Source: Basidiobolus meristosporus CBS 931.73
Lineage: Eukaryota; Basidiobolomycota; Basidiobolomycetes; Basidiobolales; Basidiobolaceae
Assembly (NCBI GenBank): GCA_002104905.1
Contig: MCFE01000290.1
Location: forward strand, 38,715 to 102,714
Direction of reading: 5' to 3'
DNA: 64,000 bases
The position numbers and the translations under genes were made by a program. A model generated the notes under the pieces. That model worked only from the letters and a program-made list of their open reading frames with translations, made no database searches and was not told the DNA's origin. This document shows positions 46,173 through 58,630 of this stretch, one piece after another; within the stretch, counting starts at the first letter, position 1, and each line of letters begins with the position of its first letter.

Positions 46173-49100
46173 GGTTATGAGCCCCAAGCTATCACTTACT
46201 GCAATGTCTACCACTGCTAATACTGGAACTTTTCCCACTGCTGAAAAGTTGGAAGGATCCAACTACCAAGTGTGAAAGGTGAAGATCAAGATGCTGCTAC
46301 AGCTAGGGGGTCTTTGGGATATTGTCATGGGAGAAGAATACCCTCCTAAAAATGCAGGAGAAGAATCCTTAAAGCACCAGAAGAAAGAACAAAGTGCCGT
46401 TAACTGCATTTGCCTTAATGTCAAAGTCAAATTTCTAATTCACTGCTTGAGAGCAAAAATTGCAAACAATGCCAGGAAGGCATTAGTAGACACCTACCAG
46501 TCATGTTTAGCTGCCAAGAAATTGCATCTGAGACAAATATCTTTACTACAATGATGCTGCCTGGAGCAGAAATGTAAAATCTAATCAATAAAATTACCCT
46601 GCTGGTGGATGAGATGGAATCTGTAGGTGTACCAACTACTGATGAGGATATGATAGTAACCATCCTGAATAGCCTGACAGATGGGCTTCACAGCCTTGTG
46701 TCAGCCCTGCAGTCCACAGCTGAAGATTTAATCTTGAATTATGTATATGAAAGGCTCCTGGATGAAGAATAAAGAAAATCATGTTCCAATAAGAAGGGAG
46801 AGGAAAATGCTTGAATAAGCTATAATAATCCACAAAGGTGGTACCCAAGACCCTACAAATGCAACAGCAACGTGTTTTGCAGCTACTACAAAAGACAAGG
46901 ATGTACATCAGACAGGTGTCTTAAAAAGTGATATAATCAGCAAAGGAAGCCAAAATATAGAAATACTGCAACTACTGAATATAGACTGCTCATAACTGTA
47001 ATAAATACAAGCACAAACAAGGATTCTCATATGTGGTATATATACTCTGGAGCATCTCAACATTTTATATACCAAAGAGAACTTTTTACCCAATAGCAAG
47101 AGATTCCAACTAGGAAGGTTTTCATGGGTGACAATAGAAAACTCAAAGCAGTGGGAGAAGGAACTATCCAAGTTAACCTTATAAGAAGTGAAGGAAGTCA
47201 TACACTGACCTGCAAAGAAGTACTCTTCATATCAGAAATAGCTAAGAACCTACTATTTGTAAGCAAGGCCACTGTAGAAGTACTTAGTTTTAGCTTTGAC
47301 AATTCCAAATATAGGATCACTGTCAAAAAGGTGCACATATTGCTTTGCGCATCAGAGATCATAGTCTATACAAGCTTACTTATATTCCATCATATCTGGA
47401 AGCCAATATATGCAACTTAATTGAAGAAACACCAATGAATTGGCATAGGAGATTTGGGGACATGAATTTTTATTATTTGTGCAACATGAATACAGATTAG
47501 CTAATTTCTAGAGTGAAAATTGATCCCCCAGCTAGTTTGGAGCACTGTAAGATCCACATATTTGAGAAACATGCCAGACAACCATTCAAGAGCTCTGGGT
47601 CAATCAAAACTAAGAAAAAAGTATATCTAATTCACTCAGATCTGTGTGGCCCAATGCAAGATTTATCCTTAGGAGGATGATATATTTAATCATATTCATT
47701 AATGATTATGCAAGATATATGTGGGTCTACTTCATGGAGAGAAAGAAAGAAGCTCTGTCTAAGATCCGGAAATTTAGAGTCAAGGTGGAGAGAGAAACTT
47801 GTGAAAATCAAGAAACATGCTCAGACAATGGTGGAGAATGTACCTCAGAACTCTTTATCCACTCCTGCAAAATTCATGGGTTAATGCAAGAGACTACTAT
47901 ACCATACTCTCCACAGCAAAATGAAGTAGCAGAACATGCGTAGATATCAATAGCCAATATGGTAAGATTAATGTTCAATGATTGAAAAGTATCCTATGAC
48001 TTTTTGGTGGAACCAATTGCCACAGCTTTTTACCTTGAAAATAAGGATTATAACAGAATACTTTGTGATTCCACTCCATTTGAAGCCTGGTATGGATGCA
48101 GACCAAGTGCAAAACATCTACAAATATTTTGTTGTTCAGCATATGCCAAGAAACTGCCCAGAAATGGGTTAAAAATTGAGCCAAAAAGTATAAAATGTTT
48201 CTTTGGGCTACTGCAAAGGGAGTGAAGCATACAGACTCTACAGTACCAAAGCAAGAAGCTAATCAAGTACAGGGATGTGTTGTTTGATTGAGATTCATGA
48301 TATTCACAAAAAATGATATCAGATGATGACAAAAATCTGATCTTAAGTCCAGCAATTGTCAGGATTGAATCAAAGCAAACAATAAAACTTTTCACTCCAG
48401 AGGACTCTACAACCATGGTTCAGCCTGAAGTAGTGCTCAGGAATACCCCAGAAGTGATTATCCCAGTATCAAATGCCCAGAGCTCTAACTGGACAAAAAA
48501 TAGTGCAAATACAATGTAAATGAGGGTACAAATTTAGCTTACACCTATTCAGTCCATATTGGGAAATGCCACGCTGCAAAAGAAGCCCAAATAGCCCTCT
48601 GACAAAGTTTTGGTGATCTGCAATGACTGAAGAATATCAGGCCCTGATGGAAAATCAAACTTGGGATTTGGTCAAATTACCAATCAACTAATAATGATTT
48701 GGATACAGATGGGTCTTTAAGACAAAATACAAGGCCAATGGTACAATTGAAAGAAACAAAGCAAGACTTGTGGCCAAATAATGCTTTCAAACAAAAGGAC
48801 AGACTATACTGAGACTTTTGTGCTGGTAGCCAAGGTTAATTCCATCAGAATCATATTGGCTATTGCAGCCAAATATAAGATTATTAAGTAGAGATTTGGC
48901 CGGACCATTTGGTCCAATTTGGACCAAATGGTCTAATTAAATCCAAGTGTTTTTTCTGGATGGGTGTCTTACTTTGTTTATTTCATATCATATTCTGATA
49001 AACAAGAATCTGAATATTTATTTTTTGGAGTTGTTTTGATAATTCGTCATATTTGTTTTATCTTTTCTTAAGACTTAAACCATGCCTCCTGCCAGTAAAC

Positions 49101-49283
49101 ATCTTGATGTTAATGTGCATGTATCAGTATCCAAGCAATTTATCAGACATAAGGAAGTCAAACAACTTTTATCTCTGCGTTTTGACTGGAATACACCTGG
49201 TTTGAGCTTCAAGGGAGTTACCATTGCATGCTCAACAGTCAATGGCAATGTGAAATATGATGTCATTTTGGATCTGGTACCGG

Positions 49284-51437
49284 TTTGGTGGTGTATAGGT
49301 CCAAGGGAGAGATACGTCCAACACTTCTCAAGTGTTTTGTGTGTGGGGTGTTCACTGGGTGCGATAACCTCTGGCAAAAGCTTGCTAGGAATACTTGGGT
49401 TCTGTCTCTAATCTAATGGGAAGGGGAATAAAGCCACAAGCTTGTCAAGGGAAAACTATTGAGCTACAATCCCCAACTTAGTTGGCGTCTTAACAAAAGT
49501 ATGTGATGGGCTCAGCATCCTTTGAGATGACAATGTACTAAAGCTTCCAAAGTCAAAACAACTGTAAACTCCACCAGCAGGGACTTGATAAGAATGCAGC
49601 TGTGGTTAATAGTTACAAAGACAGAAAAGTATTTTTGGCTGTACAAGAACAAACTTGGGAAAGAATCAAATATAATAAAAGATACCTACTCTGAGTATTC
49701 CTCACAAGTAGTGCCTCCAAGGTCAGTTGGCTGTCAGTGCGGTTTCCTGGGAGTGTCCTGTGGTCTGGGGTTGGAAGTTCAGGTAGCAGAAGGTAGCAGT
49801 GATCACACTAATCAACAAGTTGGTATATTGATTAAAGGGATGATGATTTATTGTTGAGGGATAGCCTCCCTTATATACTTTTCTTACTGGCTAAGTGATT
49901 ACTAATCATGGTGTTCCAGAAGGTTCCGGATATCAATAGAAATCTTAATGACATCAGAATGACCTAAGAATGTTCTAAGTAGGAGCCGGAAGGTTCTAAG
50001 AGGCACAGCACATCCAACCAATCAGGAATCAGTATTCTGAAACCTGTGTAACATGGGGATACCATATATAGTATGGAAATGGTAGGGATGGTGACACGGG
50101 CTGATCAGGTGTCACGGGTACTGGCGCGGGTACTGCCTAATACAGAAGTACTTGAAGCTAGTAATCTTACATAAAGTAAGGGGTAACTTATGCAATACGG
50201 TAAGCAGGTGTGATAGTCAACCGGTGTAGTGGGGTCACAGTGACACCCACAGGCAGATGTGCTCATTCTTATGCGTTCACTTCCCTAAAAAGGATTACCC
50301 CGCCTATATTATTATCATCCCAAATTTGCAATATTTCCTATTTTTGTCTATGTGATTATTACTATGCAACCTGACAAACTATTTGCCACTATTAACCCAT
50401 TGCACAAGCTATTCTTATTCCTTGCCGAGATGCCAAGATAAGATAGTTACCTTATAAGGCAAGTACCCCAACAGTGCCCATGTCACGTGACCATCTTGGT
50501 TTCATAATCCCCCCATCTCACTACCATAAGAGGCAACCACATGACACAGAGGTTTCATGTTACCACTACCTGATTGGCTAGGTGCTACTATGTCTCATGG
50601 AACAATCTGCCAAGAATTTGCGCTATTTTTAGTACACAAAGACATGATTGGTTGTCTACTACCTTCTGGAAACTTCCGGAAAGTATTTTCTAGCAAGAAA
50701 TTGAGCAGCAAAAAAGTATATAAGGGAGGCTATCCCTTAAAATAAATCATCCCTCTTCCAATATTCTGACTTATTGATTAGTGAGATCACCGCTACCTAT
50801 TACCACTATTTTCTGACTCAGACCTGACAACACTCCCAGGAAACCGCGCTGACAGCCAACTGACCTTGGAGGCACTACTTGTGAGGAATACTCAGAGTAG
50901 GTATATTTTATTATATTTGTTTGTTTTCCCAAGTTTGTTCTTGTACAGGCAAAGATACTTTTCAGTCTTTGTAACTATTGGTCAAAGCTGCATTCTTATC
51001 AAGTCCCTGTTGGTGGAGTTTACAGTTGTTTTGACTTTGGAAGCTTTAGTACATTGTCATCTCAAAGGACGTCGAAGCCATTATAAACTTTTGTTAAGAC
51101 GCCAACTAAGTTGGGGATTGTAGTTCAATAGTTTTCCCTTGACAAGCTTGAGGCTTTATCCCCCATCACATTAGATTAGATAAAAGACCCAGTATTCCTA
51201 GCAAGCTTTTGCCAGAGGTTATCACACCCAGTGAACACCCCACACACATTCACACTTGAGAAGTGTTGGCCGTATTTTGCCCTTTGGACTTATACACCAC
51301 CACACCGGCTTATGGGGTAGTACTGATTGGGTAAGACAAGTGGGATAAAACTAAAATAAGTGTAGTAGAGATATAGGGAAGTAGAAAATAAGGGAATGAG
51401 CACATCTGTCAGTGGGTGTCACTGTCACCCCATTACA
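49284..51437 (+). mobile_element. unclassified 1.07-kb element, copy 1 (split by copy 2)
   Basis: Copy 1 is 49,284-50,224 plus 51,309-51,437, in total 1,070 bp. It is flanked by CCGG (49,280-49,283 and 51,438-51,441), a 4-bp target duplication. The left end is TTTGGTGGTGTATAGG and the right end, read inward, TGTAATGGGGTGACAG. Contains a 90-codon ORF (49,585-49,857) that recurs unchanged in copy 3 but resembles nothing I know. In the reverse direction a TATATAAGGGAGG and a CAATAAATCATC word (about 49,842-49,880) look like promoter and poly(A) signals. Confidence 0.7.
50225..51304 (-). mobile_element. unclassified 1.07-kb element, copy 2, inverted and nested in copy 1
   Basis: 1,080 bp flanked by CCGG (50,221-50,224 and 51,305-51,308) at a site that in copy 3 is a single internal CCGG (53,131-53,134). 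Reads TGTAGTGGGG at its left and CACCACCACA at its right, so it is reversed relative to copy 1. More diverged than copies 1 and 3, for example in the middle around 50,280-50,560. Confidence 0.7.
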
Positions 51438-52194
51438 CCGGGGATTTCATTGACTCTTTCACAAAACTGTTTAAAGTATATCAAGACTAACAGTAATGAT
51501 ACCTTGGGAAACATTGAACCTGCAACTGCTAATACTACCAAGAGTATTGTTACTGAAGACCTATTGGAGGATGCAATCCAAGAAGAGGAGCAGGAGGAAG
51601 ATGAAATTGACCTTACTGCAGCAGACACCTGGATAACTGGGGAAGTATATATTGATTCCCGTACAAGTAGGCCAGCTGATGGTTTTACCTCCTTAAAAGC
51701 TTGGTTAAGTATGAAAAATGCTAGAAATTCCTCACCACTGGATTACTTCTTGTTCTTCCTTCCTTTAGATCACTTTTGCACTATTGTTTGGAGGATTAAT
51801 GCTTATGCAACTAGCATTGGCCCCTGGACTGACATTACATTTGCCAAGTACATGATGTGGATTGCATTAATAACTATAATGACAGTTATCAATCATTCCA
51901 ACAAAAAAGCTTACTGGAAGCAAGGCTCTTCTCATTTCTTAATGAACATTGACTTTACAGAATATATGTTGTGTAGAAGATTTAAAGGGATTCTGAAAAT
52001 GCACGTTCTTGAAATCCCTTCCCATGAACATCAAGAAATCAATGCTCTTTATCAAATAAGATCAACTATTGACGCCTTTAATGAACACATGAAAACTTGT
52101 TTAGAGCCCTGGAAGTATTTAGTCATTGACAAATCAATGAATCAATGGTTAGGAGCTGGTTTGCCCAATGTTAAGAAAGTTCCAAGGAAGCCAC

Positions 52195-53265
52195 TGTGCT
52201 GGTGTATAAGTCCAAGGGAGAGATACGTCCAACACTTCTCAAGTGTCTTGTGTGTGGGGTGCTCACTGGGTGTGATCACCTCTGGCAAAAGCTTGCTAGG
52301 AATATTTGGGTTCTGTCTCTAATCTAATGTGAAGGGCAATAAAGCCACAAGCTTGTCAAGGGAAAACTATTGAGCTACAATCCCCAACTTAGTTGGCGTC
52401 TTAACAAAAGTATGTGATGGGCTCAGCATCCTTTGAGATGACAATGTACTAAAGCTTCCAAAGTCAAAACAACTGTAAACTCCACCAGCAGGGACTTGAT
52501 AAGAATGCAGCTGTGGTTAATAGTTACAAAGACAGAAAAGTATTTTTGGCTGTACAAGAACAAACTTGGGAAAGAATCAAATATAATAAAAGATACCTAC
52601 TCTGAGTATTCCTCACAAGTAGTGCCTCCAAGGTCAGTTGGCTGTCAGTGCGGTTTCCTGGGAGTGTCCTGTGGTCTGGGGTTGGAAGTTCAGGTAGCAG
52701 AAGGTAGCAGTGATCACACTAATCAACAAGTTGGTATATTGATTAAAGGGATGATGATTTATTGTTGAGGGATAGCCTCCCTTATATACTTTTCTTACTG
52801 GCTAAGTGATTACTAATCATGGTGTTCCAGAAGGTTCCGGATATCAATAGAAATCTTAATGACATCAGAATGACCTAAGAATGTTCTAAGTAGGAGCCGG
52901 ATGGTTCTAAGAGGCACAGCACATCCAACCAATCAGGAATCAGTATTCTGAAACCTGTGTAACATGGGGATACCATATATGGTATGGAAATGGTGGGGAT
53001 GGTGACATGGGTTGATCATGTGTCACTGGTACTGGTGTGGGTACTTGCCTAATATAGAAGCACTTATAGCTAGTAATTTTACATAAAGTGAGGGGTAACT
53101 TATGCAATAAGGTAAGCAGGTGTGATAGTCAACCGGCTTATGGGATAGTACTGATTGGGTAAGACAAATGGGATAAAACTAAAATAAATGTAGTAGAGAT
53201 ATAGGGAAGTAGAAAATAAGGGAATGAGCACATCTGTCAGTGGGTGTCACTGTCACCCCACTACA
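52195..53265 (+). mobile_element. unclassified 1.07-kb element, copy 3 (uninterrupted)
   Basis: 1,071 bp. Left end TGTGCTGGTGTATAAG, right end (inward) TGTAGTGGGGTGACAG. Flanks CCAC (52,191-52,194) and CCGC (53,266-53,269), a 4-bp duplication differing by one transition. Nearly identical to copy 1 over most of its length. It interrupts the piggyBac-like transposase between K-P and the I-G-Q-E-F block. Confidence 0.75.
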
Positions 53266-56200
53266 CCGCATCCATTGGACAGGAGTTCAAGACTTTGGCA
53301 GACCATCACACTGCTTGTATCCTGAGAATAGATACAGTGAGTGATTGGCTACAGAAGGAATATGACAATGATCCTGGTATGTCCAAGTTGACTTCTACTG
53401 TCAAGCAATTAGTCAAGCTTTGGTTTGGTGCTGGCTGTACCATTATTGCTGACTCTTGGTTTGGATCCCCAAATATGACAATTATGCTGGCTGAACTTGG
53501 TCTGTATTCCATTATGCAAGTGACTAAGTGCTGCCACTGGCCATGTGATATGCCCACTAACAATATTGTTGCCAATGTTGGCAACTTGTATGGTGCTCAC
53601 TTTACTATGAACAAGACAACAAGGAGCGGGAGAATCTTTGACTGCGCCTACCATGATTACAAGATCAAAGCAGTTATTTCTTCTTGCAGCACAACAAGGC
53701 TTACTGGACGGAGAACTTTAGTAGGGGACAAAGGTGAGGTGATAACCATTCAGCAACCAGAAGTGGTTGAAGAATATGAGACCCATAAAAGTAAGTAGAA
53801 TCCTGTCTTGAAGAAACAACATGTGCTCCATTTACTATATTTGTAGGTTTGGTTGATGCTGCTAATAACCTTTGAGATAATTTGACATCTTATCATGATG
53901 TTATATCTACAGAAAGATGGGAGATGCGTTTCTACGGCTTCATCCTGGGTATCTGCAAAGCCAATGCCTATAGCTCTTATTGTACATTTTCTTACCAAAA
54001 GTTTGGCGTATCTCATTTCTCTTTCAGGGATATTTTAGCATACAATTTCTTGCAATATTGTAAGAATTTGGCCGGCTCAGACATCAAGGGGCCCTAGGGT
54101 AGTCAGAGGCAACCCAGAAGTGATGAAAATCACACTTACCTGTTGATGAGTAAAGGTTATGGCTCAAAGCGCCATAGATTAGCTTGCAAAACTTGTACTT
54201 CCGCTCATGTTACAGGCACTAAGGTTGAGTTTTCATGCAGTTGCAACCCTGGCCACCCAATGTGTAAAGACTGCTATACCAGGCACTTGAAGGTGGTATA
54301 TGAAAAAACAAATAATGCTCAATAATTCTTTGCAGTTAGTAGGATTGGCTATTAAATGCTTGAAATATAATTGCTTAAAGCCATACCCATTATTCATCAA
54401 TGAAGTGTTAGACCATTTGGTCCAATTAAAATTTGCCAAAAGTTGCTTCAGTAAAGGCAATATAAGACAATGTATTTGCAACCATTTTGAAAAAATCAAA
54501 ATACCAGCACAAAGTGCATACCAGAGAGAATTCATAAACTCCATTTAGACTTCATATATCCTTGCTATGAGGTCAAAATAATTTAAATACAATTGGACCA
54601 AATGGTCTGATTGGGCTAATCTCTACTTGTTAATCATCAAATGGATGACCAAGGCCAAAGATGTGTTGCCTGACAAAAATTCAAAATTTTCCCAGAAAAT
54701 AATATCCAATGATTACAAAAATTTGATCTCATGTCCACAAATAGTCAGGATTGAACCAGAGCAAAACAATGAAAGCTTTTCAATCTGGAGGACTCTGCAA
54801 CTACAGCTCAGCCCAAATCAGGGCCCAGGAATATCACTGACGTGTTCACTTCAGTATCAAATTCCAGGAAATCCAACCAGACAAGAGATAGCCCAAATTA
54901 CTATATCAATGAGGGTATAAAACTTAGCCTATAGCTATTCAGTCCATATTGATAAGCCCCAGACTGCAAAAGAGACCTAAATAGCCATCTGACAAAGTTT
55001 TGGTGATCTGCAATGACTGAGAAATATAATGCCCTGATGGAAAATCAGACTTGGGATATAGCCAAATTACCAATCAACCCAAAACCAATTGGATGCAGAT
55101 GGGTCTCTGTGACAAAATACAAGGCTGATAGTACAATTGAAAAATACAAAGCAATACTTGTGGCCAAAGAATACTCTCAAGCCACAGGACTTGACTACAC
55201 TGAGACCTTTGTACTGGTAGCCAAGTGTAATTCCATCAGAATGATATTGGCTATTGCAGCCAAATACCGGTATCTTATGCATCAAATGGAAGTAAAAACT
55301 GCATTTTAAATGAAGAACTTGACAAGGATGTGTGAATAGACCAACCTGATGGGTTTGCTGACCAAGATAGCTGCTATTTGGTCTGCAAGCTAAAAATACG
55401 TGTATATTGTCTCACGCAATCACTAAGGGCCTGGAATTGCAAGCTAGATTCTTATTTTGAGTCATTGAGTTTCAAAAGGAGCAATGCTGACTACAGTGTA
55501 TACTCTAAGCCAGATGGAGTAAATCCAGTTCTATTAGCTCCAAATGTGGATGAACTTGTTATAGCCACCAATAACCTGGCAACATAGAGAGAGACTTAAT
55601 CCAGCCTATCTAAGGAACTCAAGATGTCCAATCTAGGAGAGCTCAGTTACTACTTAGGGATACAGTTTTCCAAAAACAGAAGTACCCAGACTCTCACCCT
55701 AAGCCAATCCAAGTATATTCAAGATATACTAAAAGAGTAGTAAGTGAAAGACTGTAAACTGGCAGCTACCCTAATGGAAACAAACCTTTACTTGGTCAAA
55801 ACCCCACTATATTAAGAGCCTGGTGCCATCTGAAAGCCCTGATTTTCCTTATCAATCCATGGTTGGCAGTCTAATGTATATCATGCTTGGATCACATCCA
55901 GATATCTCATATTCAGTTGGAGTTGTCAGCCAGCATAATCAGAACCATGGATCTGATCATATTGCAGCAGTTAAGTGGATACTTTGGTAGCTAAAAGGAA
56001 CTGCTAATATCTGCTTAGGATACACTTATTAGGATTCAGCACAGGATTGTGTGGGATACTCTGATGCAGTTTGGGGACAAAATTTAGAAGACATAAGAGC
56101 CTCCACACAGTACACCTTTCTTTACTGTCAAGGAGCAACTTCCTAGAATTCTAGAGGGCAACCAACTGTGGCACTTTTGACCACAGAGGTAGTGTTTATG

Positions 56201-56532
56201 GTAGCCTGTGAAGTTACAAAAGACACAATATGGCTAATAAAGCTTTTTACAGATATAGGCTTATGTCAAAAAATGCCTATTACTTTATTTCCAGATAATC
56301 AACAATGTATAAAATTATGTAGAAACTCAACTTCTCACTCTGGAGCTAAGTGCAGAGATATTAGACATCATTTCATATGTGAAGATATTGAGATTTACTT
56401 AGTTATCTTAGCTCACTGTCCTTCATATGAAATGATTGCAGACACATTTACCAAACCATTAGCAAGAGATTAGTTTGAGTATCTTGGGTCAAAATTAGGA
56501 CTAGTCAGTATGTACATAGAGTGGAGTAGGAG

Positions 56533-56878
56533 TGTTGTAAAGATTTGTAATTCCACCTAAATATTCACCTAACTTAGTCACTTCAATCATTACCTTCAAA
56601 TCCTAGAGAACACTGACTAAACTCCCTGTTGGGACTTACTTGAAATAATTTCACCAAAATACCAGGTACCTGGAACATGAAAATTCTCAAAGTTATCCAA
56701 ATAGCCCCAAACTTTGCATACATGTTCTTACATCCTTCCTTAGCCTATTCTATTGGTTTAATGCCAAGACCATGTAACAGTATATATACTATTTTTACAT
56801 TCAGTAATTCATCAATTGAAACCACAAAATCTTCTTTCCTTCTAAATCATGTCTAATATCTCCAAGACTCTTATAGCA
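56533..56878 (+). repeat. copia-2 3' LTR
   Basis: 346 bp ending in tatagca, diverged from the 5' LTR. Confidence 0.85.
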
Positions 56879-57149
56879 GGATCTAGTTTTGTGTATTGCC
56901 CTGAATGTAACGCATGCTGTTATCCAATTGTTCTACTGCTGCTGTCAACAGTGGGGCTTGGGTGGAAACCACATAATTTTGCTTTAGTTTTGGGCAGGAT
57001 ATACATGGAAGTGAGTCTCATTAAAGGGGAAATTGAGATATATATATGTGTATGTGGTGCCACATCTCTATGTATAATGCCTACCATAGCAGGTCATTAT
57101 TAAATTTCATATTTGTGGTAGGGCAATGTCTCAAATACAGCACTGTCTT

Positions 57150-58630
57150 CAATTTACATGAGTATTGACAAAAATTGATATAATAGCAGTACTCTGTTGG
57201 GTGTCAAACTGTTTGCCCCACAGAGAAGACTAATTTGATCAAACACCATAAGAGAAGAGATAAAAGACCCTGTGGTTCTTGTAGCAAGACTCTCAGCCTT
57301 GAAGCATACAAATGGTACAGGAAGTATTATAAGGATCACAGACAGTGGTTTGCCACACATGTTTTATTTGATCATTCTTATGTCACTATTGTACGATCAA
57401 AACCTTGCCAGCCACATGATACTTCTATAACAGCAACTAGCTGTATTTGTTACCTTGTGCAAACTAAGTCTGGTGAGCTTGCAACATCCCTAGGCTCACC
57501 CCAGCCCTCAGAATATGGCATGCAGAGTGATAGCTATGAAGCAGGAGGCTCAACAATGGATTGTGAGCCTATCTCCCTTAACAAAAGTACTGTGCATGAG
57601 CTCAGCAAAATCCTAATATTCAATGAGACAATGCTTGTAGAAAGAATGCTAAGGATACTTTGTTGAGCCTAGTAGGCCTGGTAATACATCAACTGGTGGG
57701 TGATGTGATGTTATGGCTAGAGTAGCGGCATATTTCCACAAGTATTAGTAATAAGGGCTTTAAGGATTTACTACTACTGCTTGCCACAATCATTCCAGGA
57801 TGTCACTTACTATATATATAGTACAAATGGACAACTGTTATGTGGCTGGCAATATTTGACCCAGAGACTGTCCTGATACCAGCATGCATTAACAGCTACA
57901 AGGTAACATTGCTCATGCTCCAGATATATCTCAGTAATACCATGTCTAAAGCGTGCAGTCTAGCAAAACTTGTGAAGGCGTAATGTACTACACTCAATAT
58001 CAATCCAGCACAAACATTTCCTATATATTTGAAGGCAAACATTACCAAGAACTAAGAAGCAAGGGCTAATTTGAAGGTATATATAACCATGACTTTTCCT
58101 TGGCATGCAATGGATTTACTTTAAACAGGTACTCTATCAGCAAGTCCTGCTGGCCACTGATTTCCATTAACCAGCTTCTGATACATATCTTATGGTATTG
58201 GGGCATAAGTTTGGTGGTAGTCCCACTGGTATCTGGACCTAAATAATTGTCTAACCTGGACCACTACTTGTGTCCATTGCTGGATGGATTTTGCACGCTT
58301 TCCAGCAGGATACCACTAGATGACTGTCATATTAAGGCACATATTAGTATCTACATTACAGACACTACAAAAATCAGCAGAATAGCCAGCTTATCTGGGC
58401 ATAATGGATGGTATTACTTTCACATGTAGGAGATCCCAGGGATTGACTCCTTAGCGTATACACATTACTATTGTCCATTCACTGACATCACAAATATCAT
58501 CTTCTTACAGAGAGAGTGTACAGGAGTCAGCATGTAATTGCAGTAAAGTTGGCAAGTTATAAGCCATTCGCTGGAATATATTATTAGTTGGAAACCAGAG
58601 ACACTTAGGAAAGAGGGTATCAGTTGGAGC
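57150..58630 (+). pseudogene. Tnp2/Plavaka-like transposase remnant (copy E3)
   Basis: Divergent from the ORF-B start at about 57,000. 57,235-57,666 is open for 143 codons: a zinc-type segment (R-P-C-G-S-C-S-K-T-L-S), then W-Y-R-K-Y-Y-K-D-H and Q-P-S-E-Y-G-M-Q-S-D-S, matching 28,945-28,499 (-). Later pieces carry the G-H-N-G-W-Y-Y block near 58,400. Cut at about 58,638 by a 1.07-kb element copy. Confidence 0.6.

Larger units (their letters stand above)
49082..54325 (+). pseudogene. piggyBac-like transposase, interrupted
   Basis: Pieces in order: N-terminus 49,082-49,283; 51,442-52,190 with an acidic stretch, F-T-S-L-K-A-W, K-Y-L-V-I-D-K-S-M and N-V-K-K-V-P-R-K-P; 53,270-53,790 with I-G-Q-E-F-K-T-L-A-D and I-I-A-D-S-W-F-G-S. 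A 56-nt GT-AG intron (53,791-53,846) follows, then 53,847-54,097 with R-W-E-M-R-F-Y-G-F-I-L-G-I. The end (54,143-54,325) is Cys-rich (C-K-T-C…C-S-C-N-P-G-H-P-M-C-K-D-C). The order matches DDE_Tnp_1_7 plus a C-terminal Cys-rich domain. Frame is kept from piece 1 to piece 2 if one CCGG is retained. An in-frame TGA at about 53,873 probably replaces a CGA (Arg). Inactive here. Confidence 0.8.
48898..54629 (+). mobile_element. piggyBac-like DNA transposon inserted in copia-2
   Basis: Flanked by TTAA at 48,894-48,897 and 54,630-54,633, the piggyBac target duplication. Ends are inverted: GTAGAGATTTGG at the left and …AATCTCTACTTG at the right, plus a subterminal GGACCAAATGGTC-type palindrome at both sides (about 48,913-48,939 and 54,596-54,608). 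Setting it aside rejoins copia-2 RT (a-a-g-a-t-t…/…c-a-t-c-a-a-a-t-g-g). It contains two insertions of the 1.07-kb element family (49,284-51,437, itself composite, and 52,195-53,265). Confidence 0.8.
46179..56471 (+). pseudogene. copia-2 gag-pol remains
   Basis: Recognisable pieces: gag start (46,279-46,554), knuckle region (about 46,880-46,920), protease region (about 47,030), pre-integrase (47,124-47,420), integrase (47,644-47,943; S-D-N-G-G-E-C), integrase end (48,004-48,225), and RT start (to 48,893). After the piggyBac insert come a further partial integrase/RT linker (54,640-54,920), RT (55,013-55,587) and RNase H end (56,168-56,473). Stops and indels throughout, often TAA/TAG where copia-1 has CAA/CAG or TGG. 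Dead. Confidence 0.85.
45829..56878 (+). mobile_element. old, decayed copia element (copia-2) containing a piggyBac-like element
   Basis: LTRs at 45,829-46,172 (344 bp) and 56,533-56,878 (346 bp) are the same family as copia-1 but clearly more diverged from each other. Flanking pentamers (gcatg / ggatc) are only partly similar, consistent with a worn target duplication. On the minus strand the flanks rejoin ORF-B of E3. The internal region runs 46,173-48,893 (gag to start of RT) and 54,634-56,532 (a duplicated or patchy integrase-RT junction, RT, RNase H), split by 48,898-54,629. Subtracting that insert leaves about 5.3 kb. Confidence 0.85.

Noticed and set aside
49585-49857. 90-codon ORF repeated at 52,496-52,768 as a conserved gene
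   Set aside because: It is identical because the two elements are recent copies; no domain, and copy 2 does not preserve it, so coding function is not supported.
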